Part shown: positions 35,644 through 44,105 of the stretch, piece after piece
How positions within the stretch are numbered: position 1 is the first letter of the stretch
Layout of the letters: each line of letters begins with the position of its first letter
DNA from: JAYUHK01 sp043767025
GTDB taxonomy: Bacteria; Bacteroidota; Bacteroidia; Chitinophagales; Saprospiraceae
DNA: 64,000 nucleotides
NCBI GenBank assembly: GCA_043767025.1
Contig: JAYUHK010000161.1
Location: 60,996 to 124,995 of the forward strand
Direction of reading: 5' to 3'
Notes under the pieces: generated by a model
Databases searched by the model: none
Told to the model about the DNA's origin: nothing
What the model saw: the letters and a program-made list of their open reading frames with translations, nothing else
Made by a program: the position numbers and the translations under genes

Positions 35644-38600
35644 TTATTCGATGATAATCATTTTTTTAGTCGCCGTTGCGGTCGAAGTTTCCAGCTGATA
35701 GTACAAGATGTTTCCGCCTATCGGCGCAATCTCGTTGCGGTTGATACCAACTTGGTTGAAGCCTTTCGCAAACGTATTTTCTATTACTTTCAGCACTCTG
35801 CCCGACACGTCGAAGATGGTCAATTTGGCACTCGCGCTTTCGGGCAAGTTGAAGCCAATCATCGTAGTCGCTCTGAACGGATTGGGTTGGTTTTGATACA
35901 ACTCAAACCCGCCATTCGCCGCCGCATTGTTGTTTCCTTTGAATTGTAGGGACAAATCTTGCAAGTCACCCGCCGTCGTGTAGGCTTCGGCAGCCGTCAT
36001 TCGAGAGTTGAGTTGCACAAAATTGCTCAACGTGCCGCTCGCTTTGGCTTTGAAAACCACCGTAAATACGTTTTCGGAAGCTGTTTTGCCGTCGAAACTT
36101 GCAGTTAAGATGCCTTCGTTGAGCATAGTAAGACCAAAATTGTCTGTCTTTGCATTTTCGGAACGAATATCTACAAAGGCTAACTTGCTGTTGTCAAAAT
36201 TCATCGTGAATTGATAGCCTTGCAAAGCAGCAAACTCGGTAGTCGTCACATTCATCGTCACCAATTCGCCAGCTTTAAAATTCACATCGTCGGAGAGGAA
36301 TGTCGTAGTGGCATTGCTGCGCGACTCGGTAGAGCCAAGCAAATTGTTCGCTACCGCACTTCCATTGACATCGCCGATTTTGACCGCCACGAAATCCGCT
36401 TGCTTGCTGCCAGAGATACTCGTGAACGATTTTACTTCTGGAAACGCATTTTCAAACGGATTGAGCGGGTTCGGGAACTGGTACGCTGCATCTACGAACC
36501 TCCATGAACTGTTGTTGGTAAAGTTATCGGTGATGTGAAGTATCAGTTTTCGCAGCTCCACCATGTCGAAAGTCGTCACTGTGCCGCTTCTATTGATGTC
36601 TGCCGCAATGATTTTGTATGGCGACTCGAGGGGCGTAATGCCCAAGATATGTCTGCTCATCAACACCAAGTCATAGGTAGAAACTCCGTTGAGCGGGTTC
36701 ATGTCTTTTTCGGGTGTGACGGTAACATTGACTCCATTCGGAATATTGTAGCCGAAGAAACCGGGCGTAGCGTTTTGGAAAAGCGGGTTCGACGCACCTG
36801 TGATGTAAGGAAACGCGTTGGAGGAATAGGTCGCTTTCACTGTCGTTTGCTCTACTTCGTGCGCCGTTTCGTCTTTCACCAAGCCAGCGATGTTGGCGGA
36901 GCCACTGCCCGGACAAGGTGCGCCCATGTTATTTTGGACGATAATGTATGTTTCGCAGTAATCCCAGTTGCCGTTTGAGTCACGCACCCAAAGTGCGAGG
37001 ATATTGGTGCCGAGATTGTCGCAGGTAAAAATCAAAGTATCCGAAGCCGATGCGGGAGGTGTAAGCGTACCCGGCGTGACGGTGTTGTGCGTCAGTTTTC
37101 TTTCTGCAATCGGACCGCAGTTGTCATAACTTCCGCCGTCGAAAGCGGTAGCGTTGATGGGTACCATGCCCGTAGCAGGCATCAGATTAATCGTAAGACC
37201 GTTGATGCAAACTGGTGTTGGTTTTTTGCAATCTTTTATCTGGACTTTGTAGCTACAAGTCCGCACATTGCCGCAGCCGTCTTCCGCCGACCAAGTGATT
37301 CGGTTGATACCGAAAGGCAAAGCCTGTGAAAGAGAGTTACCGTTGCCCGTAAAATCAGTCGTTCCGTTATCGCCAGCATCTGCTTTCCACGAATATTTAA
37401 TTCTGTTGTTTGGCGTGCAATCATCGGTAGCAGTAACTGAAAGCGTGATAGAAGACGAAGCGCAAGTATTTGGGTACTGACAAATAACAGTATCGCGGCA
37501 AAAAGTCGTAAAGTTTGGCGCAATCGTGTTCAGCACTTTGATGACCTGTGTGTAAGTATAAAATCCGGTGCTGCCCGTCACATTGGGGTCGTATTGGCAC
37601 CAGTCAATGACTGTCCACTTGCGCAATATTTTTTTGCAAGCAGGCAACTGTATCGGTAGTTCCAAATCTTCGTAGGCGGTCGCTACCAAGTCGCAACTTG
37701 TTTCTGTAAAAATCGGACGTCGCGAGCCGACTGCCAAGCTGTCGGGGTCAGTAGCCGCTCCGCAAGTAGAAACGGTAATATCTGTGGGCCACTGTATAGC
37801 AGTAGTCCCGTTGAAAGGGCGCAAATTGACGACCGAAATAGTTTGTGTGCATACAGCCGACCTGCCGCCTCTGTCCGTGACGCTGAATGTTCGGACTATC
37901 GAACCCACGCCGCAGTTGTTAATAGTAGAAGAGAAAGTAGCTGCGATAGTAAGCTGTGCGCAGTTGTCGGTGGCGATTCCGTCTTTTCCGATATTGACGG
38001 GCGTGTTCGTTCCGTCGCCAGCGATATTTACCAAAATATCTTGGCGACTTGCTTGTGTGGAAACTACTTTACCAAAATTTTGTGCCAAATAAGCATTGGT
38101 GAGCGAAGCAGAAGCCAACTCGTAAGCACCACACTCAACCGTCACACTTGGCGGGCAAGTGATGGACGGAGCCAATTTATCTTCTGTCAATACTTGTACC
38201 ATACAAGAGTTGGTGTTGCCGGCTGCATCTTTGATGCGAAGCTCTACCATAACCGTATCTTTTATGTCGCAGCAAGTGAGCGTCACAAAATCTGCGAATA
38301 CTTGGTTGGCGGCAGGCACACAAGGACTTGGCAAGCGGCGAACTTTGTACTCCACTACACCACAGTTATCGTGGCTGCCTTCGTTGAAACTCAAAGCGTC
38401 AATGGTCGCTGACCCGTCTGTACCCAAAGAAACTTTCGTCACTTGGCGACATACCGGAATCGGAGCTACCTTATCAATGATTTTGACCGCATATTTACAA
38501 ACTGTTTTCAGTCCGTTGCAACCGTTTTCGAAAGTCCACGTGATAGTATCTACTGTTCCCACTGGAAGGCGTTTTAGGATTACGTCTTCCGTAGGCGCGA

Positions 38601-39771
38601 TGTTGCTCTTTACATTCAAATTAGCTGCATCGTGACCGAAAATTTCGGCTACTTGCGATGCAACGGACACATTGACTGGCGAATTGCAATTTGTGACAGC
38701 CGTAGGGCGTGGCAACGTCGGATTTCCCCAGCAGTTGTTGTAGTCTGCCTCCCAAGTCACGTCGGACGGTGGGCAAAACGTAATCGTCGGCGGATTATTG
38801 TCCGATATTTTGATTATTTGAATGTCTGTATAAACCTGACCTGTACACCAGTCGGCTATCGTCCAAGTGCGGAGGATTTTGTAGCTGGAAGGTGCGCAAA
38901 CTGGAATAACTTGGTCGCTGAAAGTTGAATTTATTTCGCAAAAACCCAACGCATTTGGATACAAACTGCCTCCGTTGATGGTCGGAACTCCTGCTCCTCC
39001 AACGCCATCTGGACGTGGGTGACGGTAGCCGTCGGTACTCGGTACGGTTGGGAAATTAGATTCGCAAGCCAAAACGATGTCTAATGGAAAGCCGTTGGTT
39101 GCGCTTTCGACACCACTGAATGTGTCGCGGCTGAACCAAATCGTCTGTGTGCAAGAAGACACGTTTCCGTAAGCATCTGTGAAAGACCAAGTGCGAACCA
39201 CTTTGTAGCTGTAGCCAGCGAAGTTGCAATCGAGGTCAGTTCTGACATCGACTTTGCTTGCTGTTACGGTGCTGCAGTCGTCTGCTATTGGATTGGCGGA
39301 CGTAGGAAGGCTGGCAAGTGAATTGCTGCAGCTCAACGTTACGTCGGCGCAATTTGTGACTACAGGAGCTAATTTGTCTTCTACCTTTGCTGTACTCCAG
39401 CAAGAGTTGCCGCTCGCCAAGTGCTTGGTGGTGACGCGCAAAGTGTGTCCAATCTGCGCACTGGTGATGACTGCACTTACAGACCCGTCTGGGTTAGTTA
39501 CTGTCGGAAGTAAGGTGTTGGTGTTCAAATCCAACGCCGTCACCGACATTGCGCCTGTGCAATAAGGCTGCTGGAGGAACATATCTGGCGTGAGAGTGTC
39601 ACGGCATCCGCCTGCCAAATACTGCATCGAAATCTGGACGTTTCCGTTGCAAACTAAAGTGCATTGTGCCTTCGTGGAGGCTGGACTCAACAACAGCATG
39701 ACCAATGGAATGACCAAAAGTACGAACTGTCGGAGTAAGTTTTGTGAAAAAATCGTTGTTCTCGTTGTCAT
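35644..39771 (-). CDS. T9SS type A secreted protein with HYR-like, dockerin-like and cohesin-like regions
   Basis: 1375 residues. The signal peptide is about 1-35 (LVIPLVMLLLSPASTKAQ). The main body holds HYR/Ig-like domains, each opening with DKLAP or DKVAP and a cysteine pair (for example DKLAPSITCPPSVTVECGAY). Near residues 1040-1140 is a dockerin-like stretch with calcium-loop pattern ADINRSGTVTTFDMVELRKL and IGDVNGSA. A cohesin-like beta domain follows (YQFTMNFDNSKLAFVDIRSE). The C-terminus (YQNQPNPFRATTMIGFNLPE, then KKMIIIE) is a type A sorting domain that directs T9SS export and surface attachment. The function is likely structural or adhesive. Confidence 0.9.
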   Translation of the reverse strand: MTTRTTIFSQNLLRQFVLLVIPLVMLLLSPASTKAQCTLVCNGNVQISMQYLAGGCRDTLTPDMFLQQPYCTGAMSVTALDLNTNTLLPTVTNPDGSVSAVITSAQIGHTLRVTTKHLASGNSCWSTAKVEDKLAPVVTNCADVTLSCSNSLASLPTSANPIADDCSTVTASKVDVRTDLDCNFAGYSYKVVRTWSFTDAYGNVSSCTQTIWFSRDTFSGVESATNGFPLDIVLACESNFPTVPSTDGYRHPRPDGVGGAGVPTINGGSLYPNALGFCEINSTFSDQVIPVCAPSSYKILRTWTIADWCTGQVYTDIQIIKISDNNPPTITFCPPSDVTWEADYNNCWGNPTLPRPTAVTNCNSPVNVSVASQVAEIFGHDAANLNVKSNIAPTEDVILKRLPVGTVDTITWTFENGCNGLKTVCKYAVKIIDKVAPIPVCRQVTKVSLGTDGSATIDALSFNEGSHDNCGVVEYKVRRLPSPCVPAANQVFADFVTLTCCDIKDTVMVELRIKDAAGNTNSCMVQVLTEDKLAPSITCPPSVTVECGAYELASASLTNAYLAQNFGKVVSTQASRQDILVNIAGDGTNTPVNIGKDGIATDNCAQLTIAATFSSTINNCGVGSIVRTFSVTDRGGRSAVCTQTISVVNLRPFNGTTAIQWPTDITVSTCGAATDPDSLAVGSRRPIFTETSCDLVATAYEDLELPIQLPACKKILRKWTVIDWCQYDPNVTGSTGFYTYTQVIKVLNTIAPNFTTFCRDTVICQYPNTCASSSITLSVTATDDCTPNNRIKYSWKADAGDNGTTDFTGNGNSLSQALPFGINRITWSAEDGCGNVRTCSYKVQIKDCKKPTPVCINGLTINLMPATGMVPINATAFDGGSYDNCGPIAERKLTHNTVTPGTLTPPASASDTLIFTCDNLGTNILALWVRDSNGNWDYCETYIIVQNNMGAPCPGSGSANIAGLVKDETAHEVEQTTVKATYSSNAFPYITGASNPLFQNATPGFFGYNIPNGVNVTVTPEKDMNPLNGVSTYDLVLMSRHILGITPLESPYKIIAADINRSGTVTTFDMVELRKLILHITDNFTNNSSWRFVDAAYQFPNPLNPFENAFPEVKSFTSISGSKQADFVAVKIGDVNGSAVANNLLGSTESRSNATTTFLSDDVNFKAGELVTMNVTTTEFAALQGYQFTMNFDNSKLAFVDIRSENAKTDNFGLTMLNEGILTASFDGKTASENVFTVVFKAKASGTLSNFVQLNSRMTAAEAYTTAGDLQDLSLQFKGNNNAAANGGFELYQNQPNPFRATTMIGFNLPESASAKLTIFDVSGRVLKVIENTFAKGFNQVGINRNEIAPIGGNILYYQLETSTATATKKMIIIE

Positions 39772-40465
39772 GAGATAATTAATTAAGATTAATAAATGAG
39801 TATATAGATAAAATTTAACAAAGTCTTTTTCGATGAATGGCTCTAAAATATTATTTATTTTCCACTCTATAATAAGCTGGTAATCAGTATTTTATGTAAA
39901 TAATTTAAACTTTTTGGGCAAAGCTCCGCCTATTAATTTTGTCGCACAAGTCGAAAAATTAGGTACAGGTGTGAAGACTTCTTGAACGCAAAATCCAAAA
40001 GCTATTCAAAGCGATGCTGATAAAAAAGTGTCACAGATGCTGCGAACTGCGCAACAAACTGACGGCATTGCGAAGCGGAAGTACATTCCACGCAAGGCAT
40101 AAAAAGCAAAAAAAAAACGGTTGAGCGAAGGCGAACCAGTCCCAAGCAAAAGGAATAGGCTGCGACAGCGCATCTGAACTCACAAGAGTTGCAAAAATAA
40201 AAGTACGGAACAGGTAATCAAAAAAACGCCGACTTTGGGAGTCGTAAGTTTTTTCATTACAGTAGATAGAATATCTATTACAGGTATGAATGTGTAATTT
40301 TCAGGAAGTACAAGGTTCAGGAATCGGTAATTGTCGTGTAATACAGGTTTTCGGTTTTCTCTTCGTAACGTTAAATTCGTATGTTCGGATATATAATGCT
40401 TACTCTTTTAATAAAACAATTATCGTGCCAAACACATTACAGAAAAATATAATTTGAAATAAAAA
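39772..40465. other. gene-free region with a degraded reading frame and weak hairpin
   Basis: About 690 bases without an intact gene. From 39911 to 40101 the plus strand reads as a protein-like frame with one internal stop (at about 39983); the second part ends DGIAKRKYIPRKA and is more GC-rich than its flanks, suggesting a decayed gene. A hairpin CGACT-TTGGG-AGTCG at about 40231-40245 with following T's could end a short transcript. I do not recognise a family. Confidence 0.35.
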
Positions 40466-40524
40466 TTATTTATTATTATGTGTAAATAATTGATTGTCAA
40501 TTATTTACACATAATAATAAATAA
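40466..40524. repeat. perfect 28-bp inverted repeat (probable former terminator of the cystathionine beta-synthase gene)
   Basis: Arms at 40466-40493 and 40497-40524 pair perfectly over 28 bp around the spacer TTG, and five T follow on the minus strand. It lies directly beyond the displaced copy of the synthase gene's 3' end, where that gene's terminator would have been. Confidence 0.85.
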
Positions 40525-40577
40525 AAATATTTTATCATAGTCATTTATACTGCTTTTATAATATCGAATTGGGTCAA
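40525..40577 (-). pseudogene. displaced 3' end of the cystathionine beta-synthase gene
   Basis: In minus-strand reading it codes LTQFDIIKAV and a TAA stop, the same ten C-terminal residues as the intact gene ending at 41909. The preceding codon is a stop, so only the gene's tail is present. A 26-base block (40552-40577) is identical to 41916-41941; beyond it the copies differ at synonymous positions of Val, Ala and stop codons and then diverge. This is how the outer boundary of an insertion into a gene's 3' end looks. Confidence 0.8.
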
Positions 40578-41941
40578 TTAGGGTATGATTTTGTATAAAA
40601 TTTTGGCAAGATTGAGAAGGCTAATTTTAACAACATACTAATAATGACTATTTTTGTGGTTGCCTTTTACAATATAAGCAAAACTGCGGCTGGATACGAC
40701 ATTGATGCGTCCGATGGTCAAAAAGGGCAAAAAACCAAAGTAGAAAAACCAGTTTTAATCACTTCAAAATCTTTCAATCATGGAACACTTACAACTTAAT
40801 TTTATCGCAGATATAAAGCAAAAAGTCCGTTTGGCACAATACGAAGCGCTGAAGGTCGTGAATACGCATCTGATTCATTTGTATTGGGAAATAGGAAAAT
40901 CAATCGCCGAAAAACAAACAGAAAATTGGGGCAAAGCTATTGTACCTACTTTGTCTGAAGAATTGCAAAAAGAATTTCCCGGTGTGGGCGGATTTTCTAC
41001 TACTAATCTGTGGTCGATGGCTCAATTTTACACTGAATATCATGATGTTGAATTTCTCCAACCACTGGTTGGAGAAATTAGTTGGACGAAGCATATTGTT
41101 ATTTTGAACAAATGCAAAGACAACCAAGAAAGGCAGTTCTATATTCTTTCTACTCAAAAATTTGGCTGGACAAAAAATGTTTTAATTCATCAAATCGAAA
41201 ATAAAACATTCGAGAAGTATCTTTTGAATCAAACTAACTTTGAGGATACATTGCCTCCGTCGGTAAAAAATCAGGCTTATCTGGCTGTAAAAGACGAATA
41301 TACATTTGATTTTTTGGGTTTGGCAGACGAACACAGTGAGCGGGAACTCGAAAACGCGCTCATCCAAAATATCCGCAACTTTCTGCTTGAAATGGGCTAC
41401 CAGTTCGCATTTGTGGGTAGTCAATTCAAATTAGAGTTGGAGGACAAAGAATATTTTATAGACCTTGTGCTTTATCACAGGCAGCTGCAATGTCTGGTAG
41501 CTATTGAGTTGAAAATTGGCGAGTTTTTGCCAGAATATAAGGGCAAAATGGAGTTTTATCTTTCTCTGCTCAATGAAAAAGTAAAATTACCGAATGAAAA
41601 AGACAGCATAGGAATTATTATTTGTAAAGAAAAAAACAGAACCGTAGTCGAGTATTCTTTGAAAACATCTCAACTGCCCATTGGCGTTGCCACTTATACG
41701 CTTACGGATAAATTGCCCAAAGACTACCAGAATTTATTGCCTACGGGCAAAGAAATTAGCGACAAAATCAACAAATATTTCAATAATCTGTGACCTTAAA
41801 TAAATTCTTAACAAATTCAATTAACGCTACGATAAAAGTAATTTGAGCGAAGCATTTGTAAATACTTCGCTCAATGAAAGCCTTAAAAAATATTTTTATC
41901 CGCACTATCTACACCGCTTTTATAATATCGAATTGGGTCAA
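40552..41941 (+). mobile_element. candidate integrative element carrying a single PDDEXK nuclease gene
   Basis: A 26-base direct repeat (40552-40577 and 41916-41941) bounds about 1.36 kb. The inner copy completes the cystathionine beta-synthase gene while the outer copy is the orphaned original tail. No integrase or transposase gene is inside. The only clear gene is a DUF1016 nuclease, so mobilisation would be in trans or by recombination. The duplication is visible; mobility is inferred. Confidence 0.6.
40780..41793 (+). CDS. DUF1016/YhcG-type PDDEXK nuclease domain protein
   Basis: 337 residues. The N-terminal DUF1016 domain (about 1-150) shows VVNTHLIHLYWEIGKSIAEK and FSTTNLWSMAQFY. The C-terminal PDDEXK nuclease domain (about 180-330) has ENALIQNIRNFLLEMG, FIDLVLYHRQL and VAIELKIGEF, supplying the D...ExK catalytic set. 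Family members are predicted DNA nucleases often found in accessory regions and near restriction-modification genes. This copy is alone, inside a segment bounded by the duplicated end of the neighbouring gene. TATTTTTG at 40649-40656 could be its -7 box. Confidence 0.9.
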   Translation: MEHLQLNFIADIKQKVRLAQYEALKVVNTHLIHLYWEIGKSIAEKQTENWGKAIVPTLSEELQKEFPGVGGFSTTNLWSMAQFYTEYHDVEFLQPLVGEISWTKHIVILNKCKDNQERQFYILSTQKFGWTKNVLIHQIENKTFEKYLLNQTNFEDTLPPSVKNQAYLAVKDEYTFDFLGLADEHSERELENALIQNIRNFLLEMGYQFAFVGSQFKLELEDKEYFIDLVLYHRQLQCLVAIELKIGEFLPEYKGKMEFYLSLLNEKVKLPNEKDSIGIIICKEKNRTVVEYSLKTSQLPIGVATYTLTDKLPKDYQNLLPTGKEISDKINKYFNNL

Positions 41942-43264
41942 AATATGCAGCACGCCAGTTTGGTCGCGGGTGAGGACGGCGGGGACTTTTCGGCTGATGT
42001 AGTGACTCAACTGCCGATACGGAAGGTCAAAATTGACGAGCGGGAATGGTTTGTCCATAATGCTTTCGATGCTTTTTTCGGTGTTGTTGAGCGGATTCTC
42101 AAGCATATAACTCAAAACGGCGTTCTCGGTAATCGAGCCGACGATTTCGTCGCCTTTCATCACGGGCATTTGCGATATTTCGTGGTCTTTCATCGTTCCG
42201 AAGGCTTGTCGGACGGTGTCCGAAATTTGCACAGAGAAGAAAGTTTTATCCGCTTTTCGTTGTATCAAATCTTTCACTTGCAGCTCATCGTCCAAAAATC
42301 CGCGCTCACGCATCCAGTCGTCGTTGAAAATTTTTGCCAAATATCGACTTCCGTGGTCGTGAAAAATAATCACCACCACGTCGCTTTTTTTCAGTCTTCC
42401 TTTCAGTTGGAGCAAGCCGCCGAGCGCAGTGCCTGCCGAAAATCCCAGCAAAAGCCCTTCTTCGCGCGCCAATCTTCGTGTCAGGACAGCACTTGTTTTG
42501 TCATCGACTTTCTCGAAATGGTCAATAAATTCCATTCTTACGTTGCCCGGCACGCACTCTTTTCCGATGCCTTCGGTGAGGTATGGATACACTTCGGTCG
42601 GGTCCACTATGCCTGTTTCGTGTGCTTTTTTGAGTGCCGACCCGTAGGGGTCAATGCCCCAAACTTGGATGTTCGGATTTTTTTCTTTCAGATATCGGGC
42701 AGTTCCGCTAATCGTGCCGCCAGTGCCAACGCCAGCCACGAGGTGCGTGATTTTGCCTTCCGTTTGCTCCCAGATTTCGGGTCCCGTGCTTTCGTAGTGC
42801 GCTTGCTGATTGGAGTCGTTTTCGTATTGGTTTGCCCACCAAGAGTTAGGGATTTCGTTGCTCAATCGCTCAGCTACCGAATAATAGGAGCGTGGGTCGT
42901 GCGAATCCACGTTGGTAGGGCAGACGATGACCTCCGCTCCGACGGCGCGGAGTATGTCAATTTTCGCTTTGGATTGCTTGTCGTTGGTCGTAAAAATACA
43001 GCGATAGCCACGCACTGCGCCCGCCAAAGCAAGTCCCATACCCGTGTTGCCGGAAGTACATTCGATGATCGTGCCGCCTTTGCGCAGCAAGCCTGCGTGC
43101 TCGGCGTCGTCCACCATTTTGAGTGCCATTCGGTCTTTGATGGAGTTGCCGGGGTTGAAAGTTTCAATTTTTCCGAGTATCAACGCGGGAATATCGGAAA
43201 CGATTTTATTGAGTTTGACCAAAGGTGTGTTGCCGATGGTTTCGAGAATATTATTTTTATACAT
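41909..43264 (-). CDS. cystathionine beta-synthase-type PLP enzyme with C-terminal CBS domains
   Basis: 451 residues. Fold-type II PLP enzyme: GNTPLVKLNK near 11, the PLP lysine in GNSIKDRM (K43), SGNTGMGLA, and the phosphate loop GVGTGGTISGTAR near 190. Residues about 335-451 are a pair of CBS domains that probably bind adenosyl compounds and regulate the enzyme. It likely condenses serine or acetylserine with homocysteine or sulfide. The last ten codons (LTQFDIIKAV) are duplicated at 40548-40577, so the present 3' end seems to have been supplied by the inserted element. Confidence 0.92.
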   Translation of the reverse strand: MYKNNILETIGNTPLVKLNKIVSDIPALILGKIETFNPGNSIKDRMALKMVDDAEHAGLLRKGGTIIECTSGNTGMGLALAGAVRGYRCIFTTNDKQSKAKIDILRAVGAEVIVCPTNVDSHDPRSYYSVAERLSNEIPNSWWANQYENDSNQQAHYESTGPEIWEQTEGKITHLVAGVGTGGTISGTARYLKEKNPNIQVWGIDPYGSALKKAHETGIVDPTEVYPYLTEGIGKECVPGNVRMEFIDHFEKVDDKTSAVLTRRLAREEGLLLGFSAGTALGGLLQLKGRLKKSDVVVIIFHDHGSRYLAKIFNDDWMRERGFLDDELQVKDLIQRKADKTFFSVQISDTVRQAFGTMKDHEISQMPVMKGDEIVGSITENAVLSYMLENPLNNTEKSIESIMDKPFPLVNFDLPYRQLSHYISRKVPAVLTRDQTGVLHILTQFDIIKAV

Positions 43265-43358
43265 AATTTTTTTATAGAACTATTTATGATTATAAAATAT
43301 TGTAAATAATTGATTAGCAGTTACTTGTGCGACTAAAAACTAAAAACTAAATGGTTTT

Positions 43359-43448
43359 AAGTTCTTACACTAAAATAGATGACATTTAATATTCGACATA
43401 ATTCGTTGATTTTCAATACTTTATGATGACTCAAAATTAAAAACTACT
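43359..43448 (+). repeat. dispersed repeat family A, copy 4 (3' truncated)
   Basis: Starts AAGTTCTTACACTAAAATAG and stops after AAAATTAAAAACTACT, lacking the last 15 or so bases of the full unit. Its 3' part overlaps the end of the next minus-strand gene and encodes that protein's tail. A T run of 12 abuts the truncated end. Confidence 0.9.
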
Positions 43449-44095
43449 TTTTTTTTTTTGTGAGCAACTATGACGTAATGACTGAAGAAAAACTCGGATT
43501 TCAGTTGAGTAGTTGATGTAATTTTAAAATTTCGTGACGTTAATTTTTCTTGATATTCTTTTAAGTCGTATTGGTGTGGGTGCAAAATATCTCCGGGCAA
43601 AAGTCGAAATAATTTTTTAAAAAATGAATAGTTGTGCGCGTCAATACTAATAACTAAAGTCCCCGTGTCTGCCAAAATCAAAGTCATGTTATCGTAGCAT
43701 TTTTCAAAATTTTGGACGTGATTGATTACATTCATACAAAAAAGGTAGTCTATTTTTTGAGGCAAATTTACATCTTCCAATCCCGCATTTAAGAAAGTCA
43801 CATTTGGATAATCGCTTTTCGTAAAATGCTCTAAATCAGCGTCATAACTATCCAAAAGCGGATCAATAGCATATATTTTTGGGTGGTCAAAAACCATAAA
43901 AATTCCAGCAGGTCCGCAGCCCAAATCTGCAATTACACCGTCGTTTTTCAATATATCGTCAATCCTACAAGTTTGTAAAAGTTGTAGCCAATATTTTTTT
44001 TTCCAAGTTAGATATGCGTCAAGATTTTTATTTTTAAGGTAGCGTTTCCACCAAATTCTTTCCGCCATTTGCGCTATTTTCCAGCGAATTTGCAT
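43421..44095 (-). CDS. class I SAM-dependent methyltransferase
   Basis: 224 residues. SAM-binding motif I VIADLGCGPAGIFMVF near residue 55, KIYAIDPLLDSYD, then the acceptor-loop region DYLFCMNVINHV. The substrate is unknown. The natural protein seems to end near HYVIVAHKKK; the last residues KKKVVFNFESS and the stop codon come from a poly-T tract and a dispersed repeat inserted at the 3' end. It begins 10 bases after the LysM/RlpA-like gene, so both are in one operon. Confidence 0.88.
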   Translation of the reverse strand: MQIRWKIAQMAERIWWKRYLKNKNLDAYLTWKKKYWLQLLQTCRIDDILKNDGVIADLGCGPAGIFMVFDHPKIYAIDPLLDSYDADLEHFTKSDYPNVTFLNAGLEDVNLPQKIDYLFCMNVINHVQNFEKCYDNMTLILADTGTLVISIDAHNYSFFKKLFRLLPGDILHPHQYDLKEYQEKLTSRNFKITSTTQLKSEFFFSHYVIVAHKKKKVVFNFESS

Positions 44096-44105
44096 ACTAC
44101 TTTTT

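Noticed and set aside
40644..40799. A 51-codon frame (ATG at 40644) just upstream of and overlapping the nuclease gene
   Set aside because: It contains the likely -7 box near its start and overlaps the nuclease start out of frame; it could be a leader peptide or antitoxin-like gene, but nothing supports that beyond position.
41843..43309. A 488-codon open frame on the plus strand opposite the cystathionine beta-synthase gene
   Set aside because: It is the antisense shadow of a clearly recognisable PLP enzyme; its translation is Phe/His/Arg-rich and without family features.
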